From CAZIWJ01 sp964542855 (GTDB taxonomy: Bacteria > Bacteroidota > Bacteroidia > Cytophagales > Cyclobacteriaceae), in the NCBI GenBank assembly GCA_964542855.1, contig CAZIWJ010000156.1, forward strand, positions 1 to 8,381: 8,381 bases of DNA. The letters are read 5' to 3'. Under the pieces are notes generated by a model. The model saw nothing but the letters and a program-made list of their open reading frames with translations, searched no databases and had not been told where the DNA came from. Of this stretch, positions 1 through 6,643 are shown in pieces. The stretch's first letter is position 1. Every line of letters starts with the position of its first letter. The position numbers and the translations under genes are program-made.

Positions 1-72
1 GGGGGAAATGACGCTGTAATTCCCCAAAAGGACGCTGTTAATGGGGGAAATGACGCTGTAATTCCCTAAAAG
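1..72. repeat. Short tandem repeat array, 21-bp units in alternating forms
   Basis: Three consecutive 21-bp units (10-30, 31-51, 52-72) each begin GACGCTGT. The first and third end TTCCC(C/T)AAAAG, while the middle one ends GGGGGAAAT. Positions 1-9 (GGGGGAAAT) look like the tail of a further unit cut by the window edge. Read another way, a 42-bp unit starting at 1 repeats from 43, with one mismatch over its first 30 bases. The GGGGAA and TTCCCC blocks are complementary: 2-7 can pair with 20-25 (6 bp, 12-nt loop holding the GACGCTGT core), and 45-49 with 62-66. The array lies 40 bp past the parE stop codon. Its function is unknown; it may be an intergenic minisatellite or a 3'-end structure, and it probably continues to the left. 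Confidence 0.8.
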
Positions 73-112
73 GGGCTAGTGTGCGGGAGTGTTAAATACT
101 ACTACATTTCTG

Positions 113-2005
113 CTATTTACTGGCTTCCAGTTGTTCAACCTCGGCTTCAATTTCTTCGGCCAGATCTTTTTCAATACGAAGCTGGTTGATAATAAACTTC
201 TGCCGGTCGGGAGTATTCTTTCCCATGTAAAAGTTTAGCAACTTTTTAATGTTCATTTCCTCTTCCAGTGTTACCGGGGCCAGCCGCATCTGCTCGCCGA
301 TAAACTCCGCAAATTCGTCGGGCGAAATTTCTCCCAGCCCTTTAAAGCGGGTAATTTCCGGTTTTGACCCCAGCTTTTTAATAGCGTTTCGGCGTTCCTG
401 TTCCGAATAGCAATAAATGGTTTCTTTCTTGTTCCGAACCCGAAAAAGCGGGGTTTCCAAAATAAACACGTGACCTTCCCTTACTAAATCGGGGAAGAAT
501 TGTAAAAAGAAGGTCATCAGCAGCAGCCGGATGTGCATGCCATCCACGTCGGCATCGGTTGCAATAATTACTTTACGGTAGCGCAGCCCTTCCAGCCCGT
601 CTTCAATGTTCAGGGCGTGCTGCAACAGGTTGAATTCCTCATTTTCGTACACGATTTTTTTGGTCAGCCCGAAGCAATTCAGGGGTTTACCCCTTAAGCT
701 GAATACCGCCTGGGTTTGCACATTACGGGCTTTGGTGATGGAACCAGAAGCCGAGTCGCCTTCTGTAATAAACACCATCGTTTCATCTTGCCGGGTACCC
801 TTTTTATCGTCGTAATGCACGCGGCAGTCGCGCAGTTTTTTATTATGCAGGTTGGCTTTTTTGGCCCGTTCTTTGGCCAGGCCCCTGATGGAAGAAATTT
901 CTTTTCGCTCCCTTTCCGACTGCTCAATACGTTTTTTCAGGGCTTCCGCTATTTCCTTATGCTGATAGAGGTAATCTTCCAGCTGGCGCACAAAATTATT
1001 GATGAACGAACTCAGGGTTTGCCCCTCCGGAGAAATGCTGGTCGACCCCAGCTTGGTTTTGGTTTGCGATTCAAACACCGGTTCCTGAATGCGCACTGCG
1101 ATGGCCGCAATAATAGACGAGCGGATATCGGTTGGTTCGTATTTCTTGCCGTTCTGAGTCTGGAAAAAATTACGCACGGCTTCGGCTACCGCCGATTTAA
1201 AAGCCGACAGGTGAGTTCCTCCCTGGGTAGTGTGCTGCCCGTTTACGAATGAATAGTACTCTTCCCCGTACTGGTTGGTGTGCGATAAGGCAAACTCTAT
1301 ATCTTCGCCCTTGAAATGAATAATAGGATAGCGAAGATTTTCCTCGTCCATTTTACGGGAAAGCAGGTCTTTCAGCCCGTTTTCCGAGTAATAAGATTTA
1401 CCGTTAAAATTAATGGTAAGGCCGGCATTTAAATAGGCATAATTCCAAATGAGGTTTTCCAGGAATTGCGGGCGGTACTGATAATTTTTGAATACCGAGC
1501 TATCGGGGGTAAACTGCACCAGCGTTCCGTTCTTTTCTTTGGTGGCCTTAACTTTAGCATCTTTACTCAGCTCTCCCCTTTCAAAAACCGCTTCCTTCAC
1601 CTGTTTCTCGCGAAAGGCCTGCACGGTAAACAGTTCAGATAGAGCATTCACTGCCTTGGTACCTACCCCGTTCAGCCCTACTGATTTTTGAAAGGCCGAA
1701 GAATCGTATTTTCCCCCGGTGTTAATTTTCGACACACAGTCTACTACTTTTCCCAAAGGAATGCCACGGCCGTAGTCGCGGATTTTCACCTGCTGTTCGG
1801 TTACGGTAATATCGATGGTTTTTCCGTAACCCATCATGTGCTCGTCGATACTATTATCCAGCACCTCCTTCACCAGCACGTAAATGCCATCGTCATACGA
1901 AGATCCATCGCCCAGTTTACCGATGTACATACCCGGACGCATTCGGATGTGTTCTCTCCAGTCTAGCGAACGGATGTTATCTTCCGTGTAAGTCGATTTA
2001 GCCAT
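113..2005 (-). CDS. parE: DNA topoisomerase IV subunit B (ParE)
   Basis: This is the ATPase subunit of topoisomerase IV, which with ParC decatenates daughter chromosomes and relaxes supercoils in the cytoplasm. The 630-residue product has the full family architecture. The N-terminal GHKL ATPase carries E47 and N51 in KEVLDNSID, D77 in RDYGRG, and the glycine-rich lid around 110-123. A transducer domain follows, with the QTK loop at 314-316. The TOPRIM domain has E415 in FITEGDSASGS and the metal-binding D484, D486 and D488 in DADVDG, and a RFKGLGE motif sits at 553-559. Length and the KLGDGSS opening favour ParE over GyrB; I am fairly sure of that but cannot run a tree. The start is 1 bp past the stop of the upstream polyamine gene, so the two are probably co-transcribed. 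parC, often the next gene, would lie beyond the left edge. Downstream (1-112) only the tandem repeats are seen, with no strong terminator. Confidence 0.95.
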   Translation of the reverse strand: MAKSTYTEDNIRSLDWREHIRMRPGMYIGKLGDGSSYDDGIYVLVKEVLDNSIDEHMMGYGKTIDITVTEQQVKIRDYGRGIPLGKVVDCVSKINTGGKYDSSAFQKSVGLNGVGTKAVNALSELFTVQAFREKQVKEAVFERGELSKDAKVKATKEKNGTLVQFTPDSSVFKNYQYRPQFLENLIWNYAYLNAGLTINFNGKSYYSENGLKDLLSRKMDEENLRYPIIHFKGEDIEFALSHTNQYGEEYYSFVNGQHTTQGGTHLSAFKSAVAEAVRNFFQTQNGKKYEPTDIRSSIIAAIAVRIQEPVFESQTKTKLGSTSISPEGQTLSSFINNFVRQLEDYLYQHKEIAEALKKRIEQSERERKEISSIRGLAKERAKKANLHNKKLRDCRVHYDDKKGTRQDETMVFITEGDSASGSITKARNVQTQAVFSLRGKPLNCFGLTKKIVYENEEFNLLQHALNIEDGLEGLRYRKVIIATDADVDGMHIRLLLMTFFLQFFPDLVREGHVFILETPLFRVRNKKETIYCYSEQERRNAIKKLGSKPEITRFKGLGEISPDEFAEFIGEQMRLAPVTLEEEMNIKKLLNFYMGKNTPDRQKFIINQLRIEKDLAEEIEAEVEQLEASK

Positions 2006-2006
2006 A

Positions 2007-3305
2007 TTATTTACCTATGAGTTCTTTTACAAAATTCGGTAAAGCAAAAGCGGAACAGTGAATACCTTCGTTGTAGTATTGCAGCTTTTGCTCTTTACTG
2101 AAACGGGCCACTGCATCCAGGTCTACTTCGTGAGGGCTGGTATTTCCCTTGGAGCAAAAAGAAAAGCTCCACATTCCGGTTGGGTAAGTTGGAATATGAG
2201 CCAGGTAGCAAAATACCTGGCTGGCTCCGTAAATATTATCGTAGAGGTTATAAACTTCCTGGAACACTTTAGTATTGAATCGTGGCGATTCACTTTGGGT
2301 TACCATTACCCCGTTCGGGGTTAAAATTCGGTGTACCTGTTTGTAGAACGATTCCGTAAACAGCCCTTCGCTTGGCCCTACCGGGTCGGTACTATCAACC
2401 ACCACCAGGTCGAAAGTTTCGTCTGGGCTTTCCTTAACGTAGTTAATGCCATCGGCAATTTTCAGGTTGAGCCTTGGGTTATCAAGTTCAACTGCTACGC
2501 CTGGTAAAAATTGTTTACAGGCCTCTACCACTTTATCGTCAATTTCAACCATCACTACTTCATCCAGGCTATTGTGCCTCAGTAATTCACGGGCCGTTCC
2601 ACCGTCTCCCCCACCAATGATTAGCGCTTTTTTGGGTTGTTTAAGGCTGAACATAGGAACATGAGCTACCATTTCGTGGTACACGTACTCATCGTTTTCG
2701 GTACACATTACCATGCCGTCGAGGGTAAGCATATTTCCGTAAGCAAAGGTACTGTACACTTCAACCCGCTGGTAGGGAGAAGTTTTGTCGTACAGTTTAT
2801 CGCCGGCGTGTTTAAGCGACAGGGCAACGTGTTCGTCTCGTTCGGTAAACCACACATCGCGCGTTCGAATAACATCTTCATGCTCCGGATGTTTTTTCAG
2901 GTTCTGGGTGCGCTGGTCGCGAAGAATATTAAGGTCGAGGTCTTTAGCTTTTAGCAGCTGCATTTCCCCCCGGCTCATTTCCAGGGCTGAACTATGACCG
3001 GCCCCCAGGGCCTGTTTTAAATAGCGATGCGATACCCAGGGATCAACCGTATCGCCGCAGGTATACAGATCAACCGAAGCGTAACCGTACTCCGGCCAGG
3101 TGTGAATAGCCAGGTGGCTTTCCTGGATCACTACCACCCCGGAAACCCCGTAAGGCGAAAAATGATGAAAAGTTGAATTAATAACGGTAGCCCCGGCTTC
3201 TTCGGCCGACCCCACCATGCTTTTTTCAATGTGAACTACGTCGTTGATTTTTTCTGGCGTACAGTTGTAAAATTCAACGATAATGTGCCTTCCTAAAGCT
3301 GCCAT
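2007..3305 (-). CDS. speD-speE: Fused S-adenosylmethionine decarboxylase / spermidine synthase (SpeD-SpeE)
   Basis: This bifunctional 432-residue cytoplasmic enzyme carries out the last two steps of spermidine synthesis. Residues 1 to about 125 are a prokaryotic-type S-adenosylmethionine decarboxylase. The self-cleavage site is E62-S63 in ESHLAIHTWPE, where the serine becomes the pyruvoyl cofactor, with H68 and C83 at the usual catalytic places. Autocleavage should therefore give a short beta chain and a long alpha chain carrying the synthase. Residues of about 148 to 432 are a full-length spermidine synthase: GGGDGGTARE (231-240), the acidic VEID (253-256), D285 in ADGINY, and VVDSTDPVGP (302-311) with D304 and D307 for putrescine and catalysis. 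The linker is roughly 25 charged residues. The first methionine (MAALGRH) fits the family start. The gene precedes parE by 1 bp, and a perfect palindrome lies 10 bp upstream of the start. No frameshift separates the halves, so the fusion is real in this assembly. Confidence 0.95.
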   Translation of the reverse strand: MAALGRHIIVEFYNCTPEKINDVVHIEKSMVGSAEEAGATVINSTFHHFSPYGVSGVVVIQESHLAIHTWPEYGYASVDLYTCGDTVDPWVSHRYLKQALGAGHSSALEMSRGEMQLLKAKDLDLNILRDQRTQNLKKHPEHEDVIRTRDVWFTERDEHVALSLKHAGDKLYDKTSPYQRVEVYSTFAYGNMLTLDGMVMCTENDEYVYHEMVAHVPMFSLKQPKKALIIGGGDGGTARELLRHNSLDEVVMVEIDDKVVEACKQFLPGVAVELDNPRLNLKIADGINYVKESPDETFDLVVVDSTDPVGPSEGLFTESFYKQVHRILTPNGVMVTQSESPRFNTKVFQEVYNLYDNIYGASQVFCYLAHIPTYPTGMWSFSFCSKGNTSPHEVDLDAVARFSKEQKLQYYNEGIHCSAFALPNFVKELIGK

Positions 3306-3315
3306 GGTTACCTGG

Positions 3316-3331
3316 TTTAATCCGGATTAAA
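3316..3331. promoter_or_regulatory. Perfect 16-bp palindrome upstream of speD-speE (candidate operator)
   Basis: TTTAATCCGGATTAAA equals its own reverse complement over all 16 bases and ends 10 bp before the start codon of the polyamine gene. The position suits a repressor site near the transcription start or in a short leader. With no loop it is a poor RNA hairpin, so a dimeric DNA-binding protein is the likelier reader. The -33 promoter region may be lost in the adjacent sequence gap. No regulator is encoded nearby to support the idea. Confidence 0.4.
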
Positions 3332-3363
3332 AAGGCACGAAAATAGATCAGGATTTACAAAAT

Positions 3364-3463
3364 NNNNNNNNNNNNNNNNNNNNNNNNNNNNNNNNNNNNN
3401 NNNNNNNNNNNNNNNNNNNNNNNNNNNNNNNNNNNNNNNNNNNNNNNNNNNNNNNNNNNNNNN
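3364..3463. other. Assembly gap (100 N)
   Basis: Exactly 100 undetermined bases, the usual scaffold placeholder for a gap of unknown size. It separates the upstream region of speD-speE from the 3' end of msrB, whose stop codon is only 4 bp from the gap. The true distance between these genes, any gene in between, part of the speD-speE promoter and the msrB terminator are therefore unknown. Confidence 0.98.
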
Positions 3464-3467
3464 CGGG

Positions 3468-4031
3468 CTATTTTTTAGCCGTGCTTTTATCGGCTGGTTT
3501 AAAGTTCAGTGCCAGCGAATTAATGCAATAACGTAATCCTGTTGGCTCCGGGCCGTCTTTAAACACGTGCCCCAGGTGGCTGTTGCAACGGGCGCAAACA
3601 TTTTCGGTACGCACCATACCGTACGCACGATCTTCCTTGTTAAGTACATGGCCTTCGGCAATTGGCTCGTAAAAGCTCGGCCAGCCGGTACCTGAATTGA
3701 ATTTAGCTTTCGATTCAAATAACGCTAAACCACAGGCAGCACAAACGTAAGTGCCTTCCTTTTTATTATAAGTGAGTTTACCACTATTCGGTAGTTCAGT
3801 TCCGGCCTCGCGAAGGATATGGTACTCTTCATCAGTTAGTTCCGCTTTCCATTCTTCTTCTGATTTCCTAATTTTCTTAATCGTATCGTTCTCCACAGCA
3901 GCGGTAGAAGCAGCCAGGGTTTGCTTACGGTTGATTTGCCCGGATGGGTTATCGTAAGTTTTAAAGGCAAAAAATAATCCGATGGCCAGTGCCAGAACGG
4001 CGAAGCGAAAGATGATAGATTTACTTTTCAT
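3468..4031 (-). CDS. msrB: Peptide-methionine (R)-S-oxide reductase MsrB, membrane-anchored
   Basis: The enzyme reduces methionine-R-sulfoxide in oxidised proteins back to methionine. The product has 187 residues. A basic start followed by a hydrophobic stretch at about 7-23 acts as a signal anchor; I see no lipobox and no clear cleavage site. A polar linker to about residue 55 leads into the complete MsrB domain (about 58-178). Visible are two zinc-binding CxxC pairs (C97/C100 and C146/C149), SGTGWPSF (113-120), SHLGHVF (151-157) and the catalytic cysteine C169 in RYCINS. These five are the only cysteines, so the extra resolving cysteine used by many MsrBs is absent. The anchor suggests action on the periplasmic side, which is inference. 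The start is set by the lysine-rich anchor. The gene is transcribed away from the SulP gene; its 3' flank is lost in the gap. Confidence 0.93.
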   Translation of the reverse strand: MKSKSIIFRFAVLALAIGLFFAFKTYDNPSGQINRKQTLAASTAAVENDTIKKIRKSEEEWKAELTDEEYHILREAGTELPNSGKLTYNKKEGTYVCAACGLALFESKAKFNSGTGWPSFYEPIAEGHVLNKEDRAYGMVRTENVCARCNSHLGHVFKDGPEPTGLRYCINSLALNFKPADKSTAKK

Positions 4032-4316
4032 AAAAAGATTTAGTTAAATATATTTAATTTAACAGCTTAGTGTTGAATAGAGTTTTCGCTGTTTCCAGAT
4101 TATATTTTCGGTAACGTTAACAAAAGCCGGATTTGTTGCCCTGCATATATTTTATTACAGTTGCTAAAGAGTATAAGGTAAGCCTTTTTTCGAAATGATC
4201 CACATCAGTGATCCTGGACTCTACAATTAATACTATATTACATATTGCATGCGGCCAATAATTAATAGAAAGCCGGAAGAAATAACACACTCAATTTATA
4301 CCCTGAAAACCAAGAG
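4032..4316. promoter_or_regulatory. Divergent intergenic region between msrB and the SulP gene
   Basis: This AT-rich 285-bp spacer separates the starts of two divergent genes, so it must hold the promoters of both. A 14-bp perfect AT-only palindrome (TTAAATATATTTAA, 4044-4057) sits 12 bp upstream of the msrB start. Candidate Bacteroidota -7-like elements (TATATTTT at 4101 and 4146) are present, but I could not pair them with a -33 TTTG at proper spacing, so no exact promoter is called. No open frame or RNA gene was recognised here. Confidence 0.4.
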
Positions 4317-5972
4317 ATGAAATCTCCTCTAGAAACTTTTACCAGTAATATTAAACACGACCTGCCAGCCGGACTGGTGGTTTTTCTTGTTGCCCTTCCC
4401 CTGTGTTTAGGCATAGCCCTGGCCTCAAATGCGCCATTACTTTCTGGGTTAATAACCGGAATAGTGGGTGGTTTGCTCGTGTCGTTTTTAAGTGGGTCCA
4501 ACCTGGCGGTGAGCGGCCCTGCAGCCGGACTTACGGTTATAGTAGTAAACGGCATCGACGATGTAGGATCGTTTGAAGGATTTCTGGTAGCCGTGATCAT
4601 CGCCGGGGCGATTCAGTTTATAGCAGGAATTGCGCGGGCCGGAATTATCGGGTTGTACTTTCCTTCTTCCGTAATTAGGGGGATGCTGGCAGCGATTGGT
4701 TTAATCCTCATTTTAAAACAAATTCCCCACTTCCTGGGAATTGATTCAGACTTTTTCGGGGATGTAGCCTTTAACCAACCCGACGGGAAAAATACTTTTA
4801 CTGAAATTATCTATGCCCTGTTTAACTACGGACCGGGGCCGGTAATTATTGGATCGGTTTCACTGGCCCTAATGATCATCTGGGAGTTACCGGCCATGAA
4901 AAAAATTCCCTTCTTAGGAGCAATACCCGGGGCTTTACTGGCCGTTCTGGTAGGAACCCTGGGTAACATTTTACTTCGCATGGCAGCTCCCGATATAGCC
5001 ATTACCCCTGAACACCTGGTGAGTATACCAGTATTCGAATCGGTAAACGAAGCCACGAACCTGATAAAATTTCCAGATTTTTCCTTTATCACCAACGGTA
5101 CAGTTTGGGTTGTAGCCGTTACTATTGCCATTATAGCAAGCCTGGAAACATTATTGAGCGTGGAGGCAACCGACAAACTCGACCCGGAAAAGCACAGGAC
5201 TCCTAAAAACCGGGAGCTACTAGCCCAGGGCATCGGTAACGTTGTTGCAGGATTAATGGGAGGCCTGCCCATGACCGCGGTAATTGTACGAAGTTCAGCG
5301 AACATTGCGTCGGGAGGAAAAACCCGCTACTCTGCTTTTTTTCACGGTGTTTTCCTGGCAACGACTGTTATTCTGGTTCCGGATATCCTGAATATGATTC
5401 CGCTTTCGTCGCTGGCAGCCGTGCTTCTGGTAGTTGGCTTTAAACTCACCAAGCCCAGCCTTTACGTATCGCAGTGGAAAATCGGAAAAGAGCAGTTCAT
5501 CCCGTTTGTTACTACTATCCTCGCTATTTTATTTACAGATTTACTAATTGGTATATGCATTGGTTTAGCCGTTGGAATTTATTATGTACTGCTAGCCAAC
5601 CACGACACGGCTTACTTCTTCAAAACCGAAGATTTTAAAAAACCGGTTATAAAAATGCATTTGAGTGAACACGTGTCATTCCTAAACAAAGCCAACATTA
5701 CGGCAGCACTCGATACGATTCCTCCTAACTCGCGCGTGCAGATAGTTGGTCACAATACCTCTTTTATTGATTACGACGTGCTGGAATCCATAATAACCTT
5801 CATGGAAGGAGAAGCAGTAGAGAAAAACATCAATATTGAACTGGTGAATGTGCCTAAACACGGAGTTTTGAGCCAATCGAAAGCTATTAAATCAAAAAAC
5901 AATAAGGCATTGAAATCAATAGTAGATTCCTACAGTACCGAGAAAGATAAAGAAGTTAAAGCCTTAAAATGA
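4317..5972 (+). CDS. SulP-family inorganic anion transporter, probably bicarbonate (BicA-like)
   Basis: This 551-residue inner-membrane transporter belongs to the SulP/SLC26 family. The membrane domain runs from about residue 15 to 428. It has the family signature around 59-73 (SGSNLAVSGPAAGLT) and a conserved core from about 275 to 345 with ETLLSVEATDKLDPEKHRTP, GGLPMTAVIVRSSANI and a GG.TR loop. The cytoplasmic C-terminus (about 444-515) looks like a short STAS domain, followed by a lysine-rich tail. SulP proteins carry sulfate, bicarbonate or dicarboxylates, and sequence alone does not fix the substrate. Bicarbonate is favoured because this core resembles SulP proteins found with carbonic anhydrases, and because the next gene encodes a gamma-carbonic anhydrase-like protein overlapping by 4 bp (ATGA). 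The chosen start gives MKSPLETFTSNIKHDLPAG, a normal entry into the first helix; no Shine-Dalgarno is convincing. Confidence 0.88.
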   Translation: MKSPLETFTSNIKHDLPAGLVVFLVALPLCLGIALASNAPLLSGLITGIVGGLLVSFLSGSNLAVSGPAAGLTVIVVNGIDDVGSFEGFLVAVIIAGAIQFIAGIARAGIIGLYFPSSVIRGMLAAIGLILILKQIPHFLGIDSDFFGDVAFNQPDGKNTFTEIIYALFNYGPGPVIIGSVSLALMIIWELPAMKKIPFLGAIPGALLAVLVGTLGNILLRMAAPDIAITPEHLVSIPVFESVNEATNLIKFPDFSFITNGTVWVVAVTIAIIASLETLLSVEATDKLDPEKHRTPKNRELLAQGIGNVVAGLMGGLPMTAVIVRSSANIASGGKTRYSAFFHGVFLATTVILVPDILNMIPLSSLAAVLLVVGFKLTKPSLYVSQWKIGKEQFIPFVTTILAILFTDLLIGICIGLAVGIYYVLLANHDTAYFFKTEDFKKPVIKMHLSEHVSFLNKANITAALDTIPPNSRVQIVGHNTSFIDYDVLESIITFMEGEAVEKNINIELVNVPKHGVLSQSKAIKSKNNKALKSIVDSYSTEKDKEVKALK

Positions 5973-6478
5973 TGATAATCCCGGTTAATGATAAGCATCC
6001 CCAACTCGGAGAGAACTGCTACGTGGCGCCAAACGCCACGCTGGTCGGCGACTTCATTTGCGGCGACTATTGTAGCTTCTGGTTTAATGCGGTGGTTCGG
6101 GCAGATGTAAATAAAATTAGAATGGGCCATCATTCCAATATTCAGGATGGAGCGGTTATTCATTGCACGTACCAGAAAACGGAAACGCTTATTGGTAACT
6201 ACGTTTCTATTGCGCACAACGCCGTAGTACATGGCTGCACGCTGGAAGATGAAGTGATGGTTGGTATTAACGCGGTAGTATTAGATAAAGCTGTGGTACC
6301 CTTTGGCACGCTAATAGCAGCAGGGGCTGTGGTACTGGAAGGAGCTAAACTGGAACCGAATGCTGTTTATGCCGGCACACCAGCCAGGAAAATAAAAGAT
6401 ATTTCAGAAGTAAACCAGGAGATGATGCAACGGATTGCGAACAATTATACGATGTATGCTTCCTGGTTTCAGGAATAA
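5969..6478 (+). CDS. Gamma-class carbonic anhydrase family protein (left-handed beta-helix, YrdA-like)
   Basis: This 169-residue protein is made of hexapeptide repeats that fold as a left-handed beta-helix trimer, ending in a C-terminal helix. The three zinc or iron ligands of gamma-carbonic anhydrases are in place: H65 (VIHCT), H83 and H88 (AHNAVVHGC, spaced by five). The conserved R44/D46 pair (VVRADVNKI) and Q59 are also present. The acidic loop with the proton-shuttle glutamates of archaeal Cam is missing, as usual for the shorter CamH/YrdA branch, some members of which have little measured activity. So CO2 hydration is probable but unproven; a CoA- or acyl-transferase role is the alternative. 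The gene overlaps the SulP stop codon by 4 bp, a classic sign of translational coupling. A second ATG lies one codon in (ATGATG), so the start could be 5972. Confidence 0.88.
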   Translation: MMIIPVNDKHPQLGENCYVAPNATLVGDFICGDYCSFWFNAVVRADVNKIRMGHHSNIQDGAVIHCTYQKTETLIGNYVSIAHNAVVHGCTLEDEVMVGINAVVLDKAVVPFGTLIAAGAVVLEGAKLEPNAVYAGTPARKIKDISEVNQEMMQRIANNYTMYASWFQE

Positions 6479-6554
6479 TAGCGGGTTGGGCTATTAAAAG
6501 CCGTGCTTTAATTACGTGAAGCTATTATAACAAAGGGTTGAATACCATAAAAAA

Positions 6555-6581
6555 ACCGGGCCTGAAAAATATAAGCCCGGT
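6555..6581. terminator. Bidirectional intrinsic terminator between convergent genes
   Basis: A perfect 7-bp GC-rich stem, ACCGGGC (6555-6561) with GCCCGGT (6575-6581), closes a 13-nt loop. A T-run follows on the plus strand (TATTTTTTAT), and a run of A precedes the stem (6549-6555), giving a T-run on the minus strand. It therefore ends both the plus-strand transporter/carbonic anhydrase operon (77 bp after its stop) and the minus-strand betaine operon (63 bp after its stop). Confidence 0.88.
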
Positions 6582-6643
6582 ATTTTTTATGACTAAAGCA
6601 GCATTACCATCAGCTTTAATAAAGCCATTATTGTGGCAACGAA

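Noticed and set aside
1..72. CRISPR array
   Set aside because: The 21-bp units are directly adjacent with no unique spacers, and no cas gene is present.
716..1252. 178-codon open frame on the plus strand
   Set aside because: It lies wholly antisense to conserved parE coding sequence and its product resembles no known family; it is a shadow frame.
2637..2954. 105-codon plus-strand frame inside speD-speE
   Set aside because: Antisense to the conserved spermidine synthase domain, with no recognisable motif.
4196..4214. GATC-containing inverted repeat in the msrB/SulP spacer
   Set aside because: The symmetry comes almost only from two self-palindromic GATC sites; the bases between do not pair.
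4262..4600. 112-codon minus-strand frame overlapping the start of the SulP gene
   Set aside because: It is antisense to conserved transporter helices, has no family features and no plausible leader.
4826..5305. 159-codon minus-strand frame inside the SulP gene
   Set aside because: It mirrors the best conserved part of the transporter and has a low-complexity composition typical of shadow frames.
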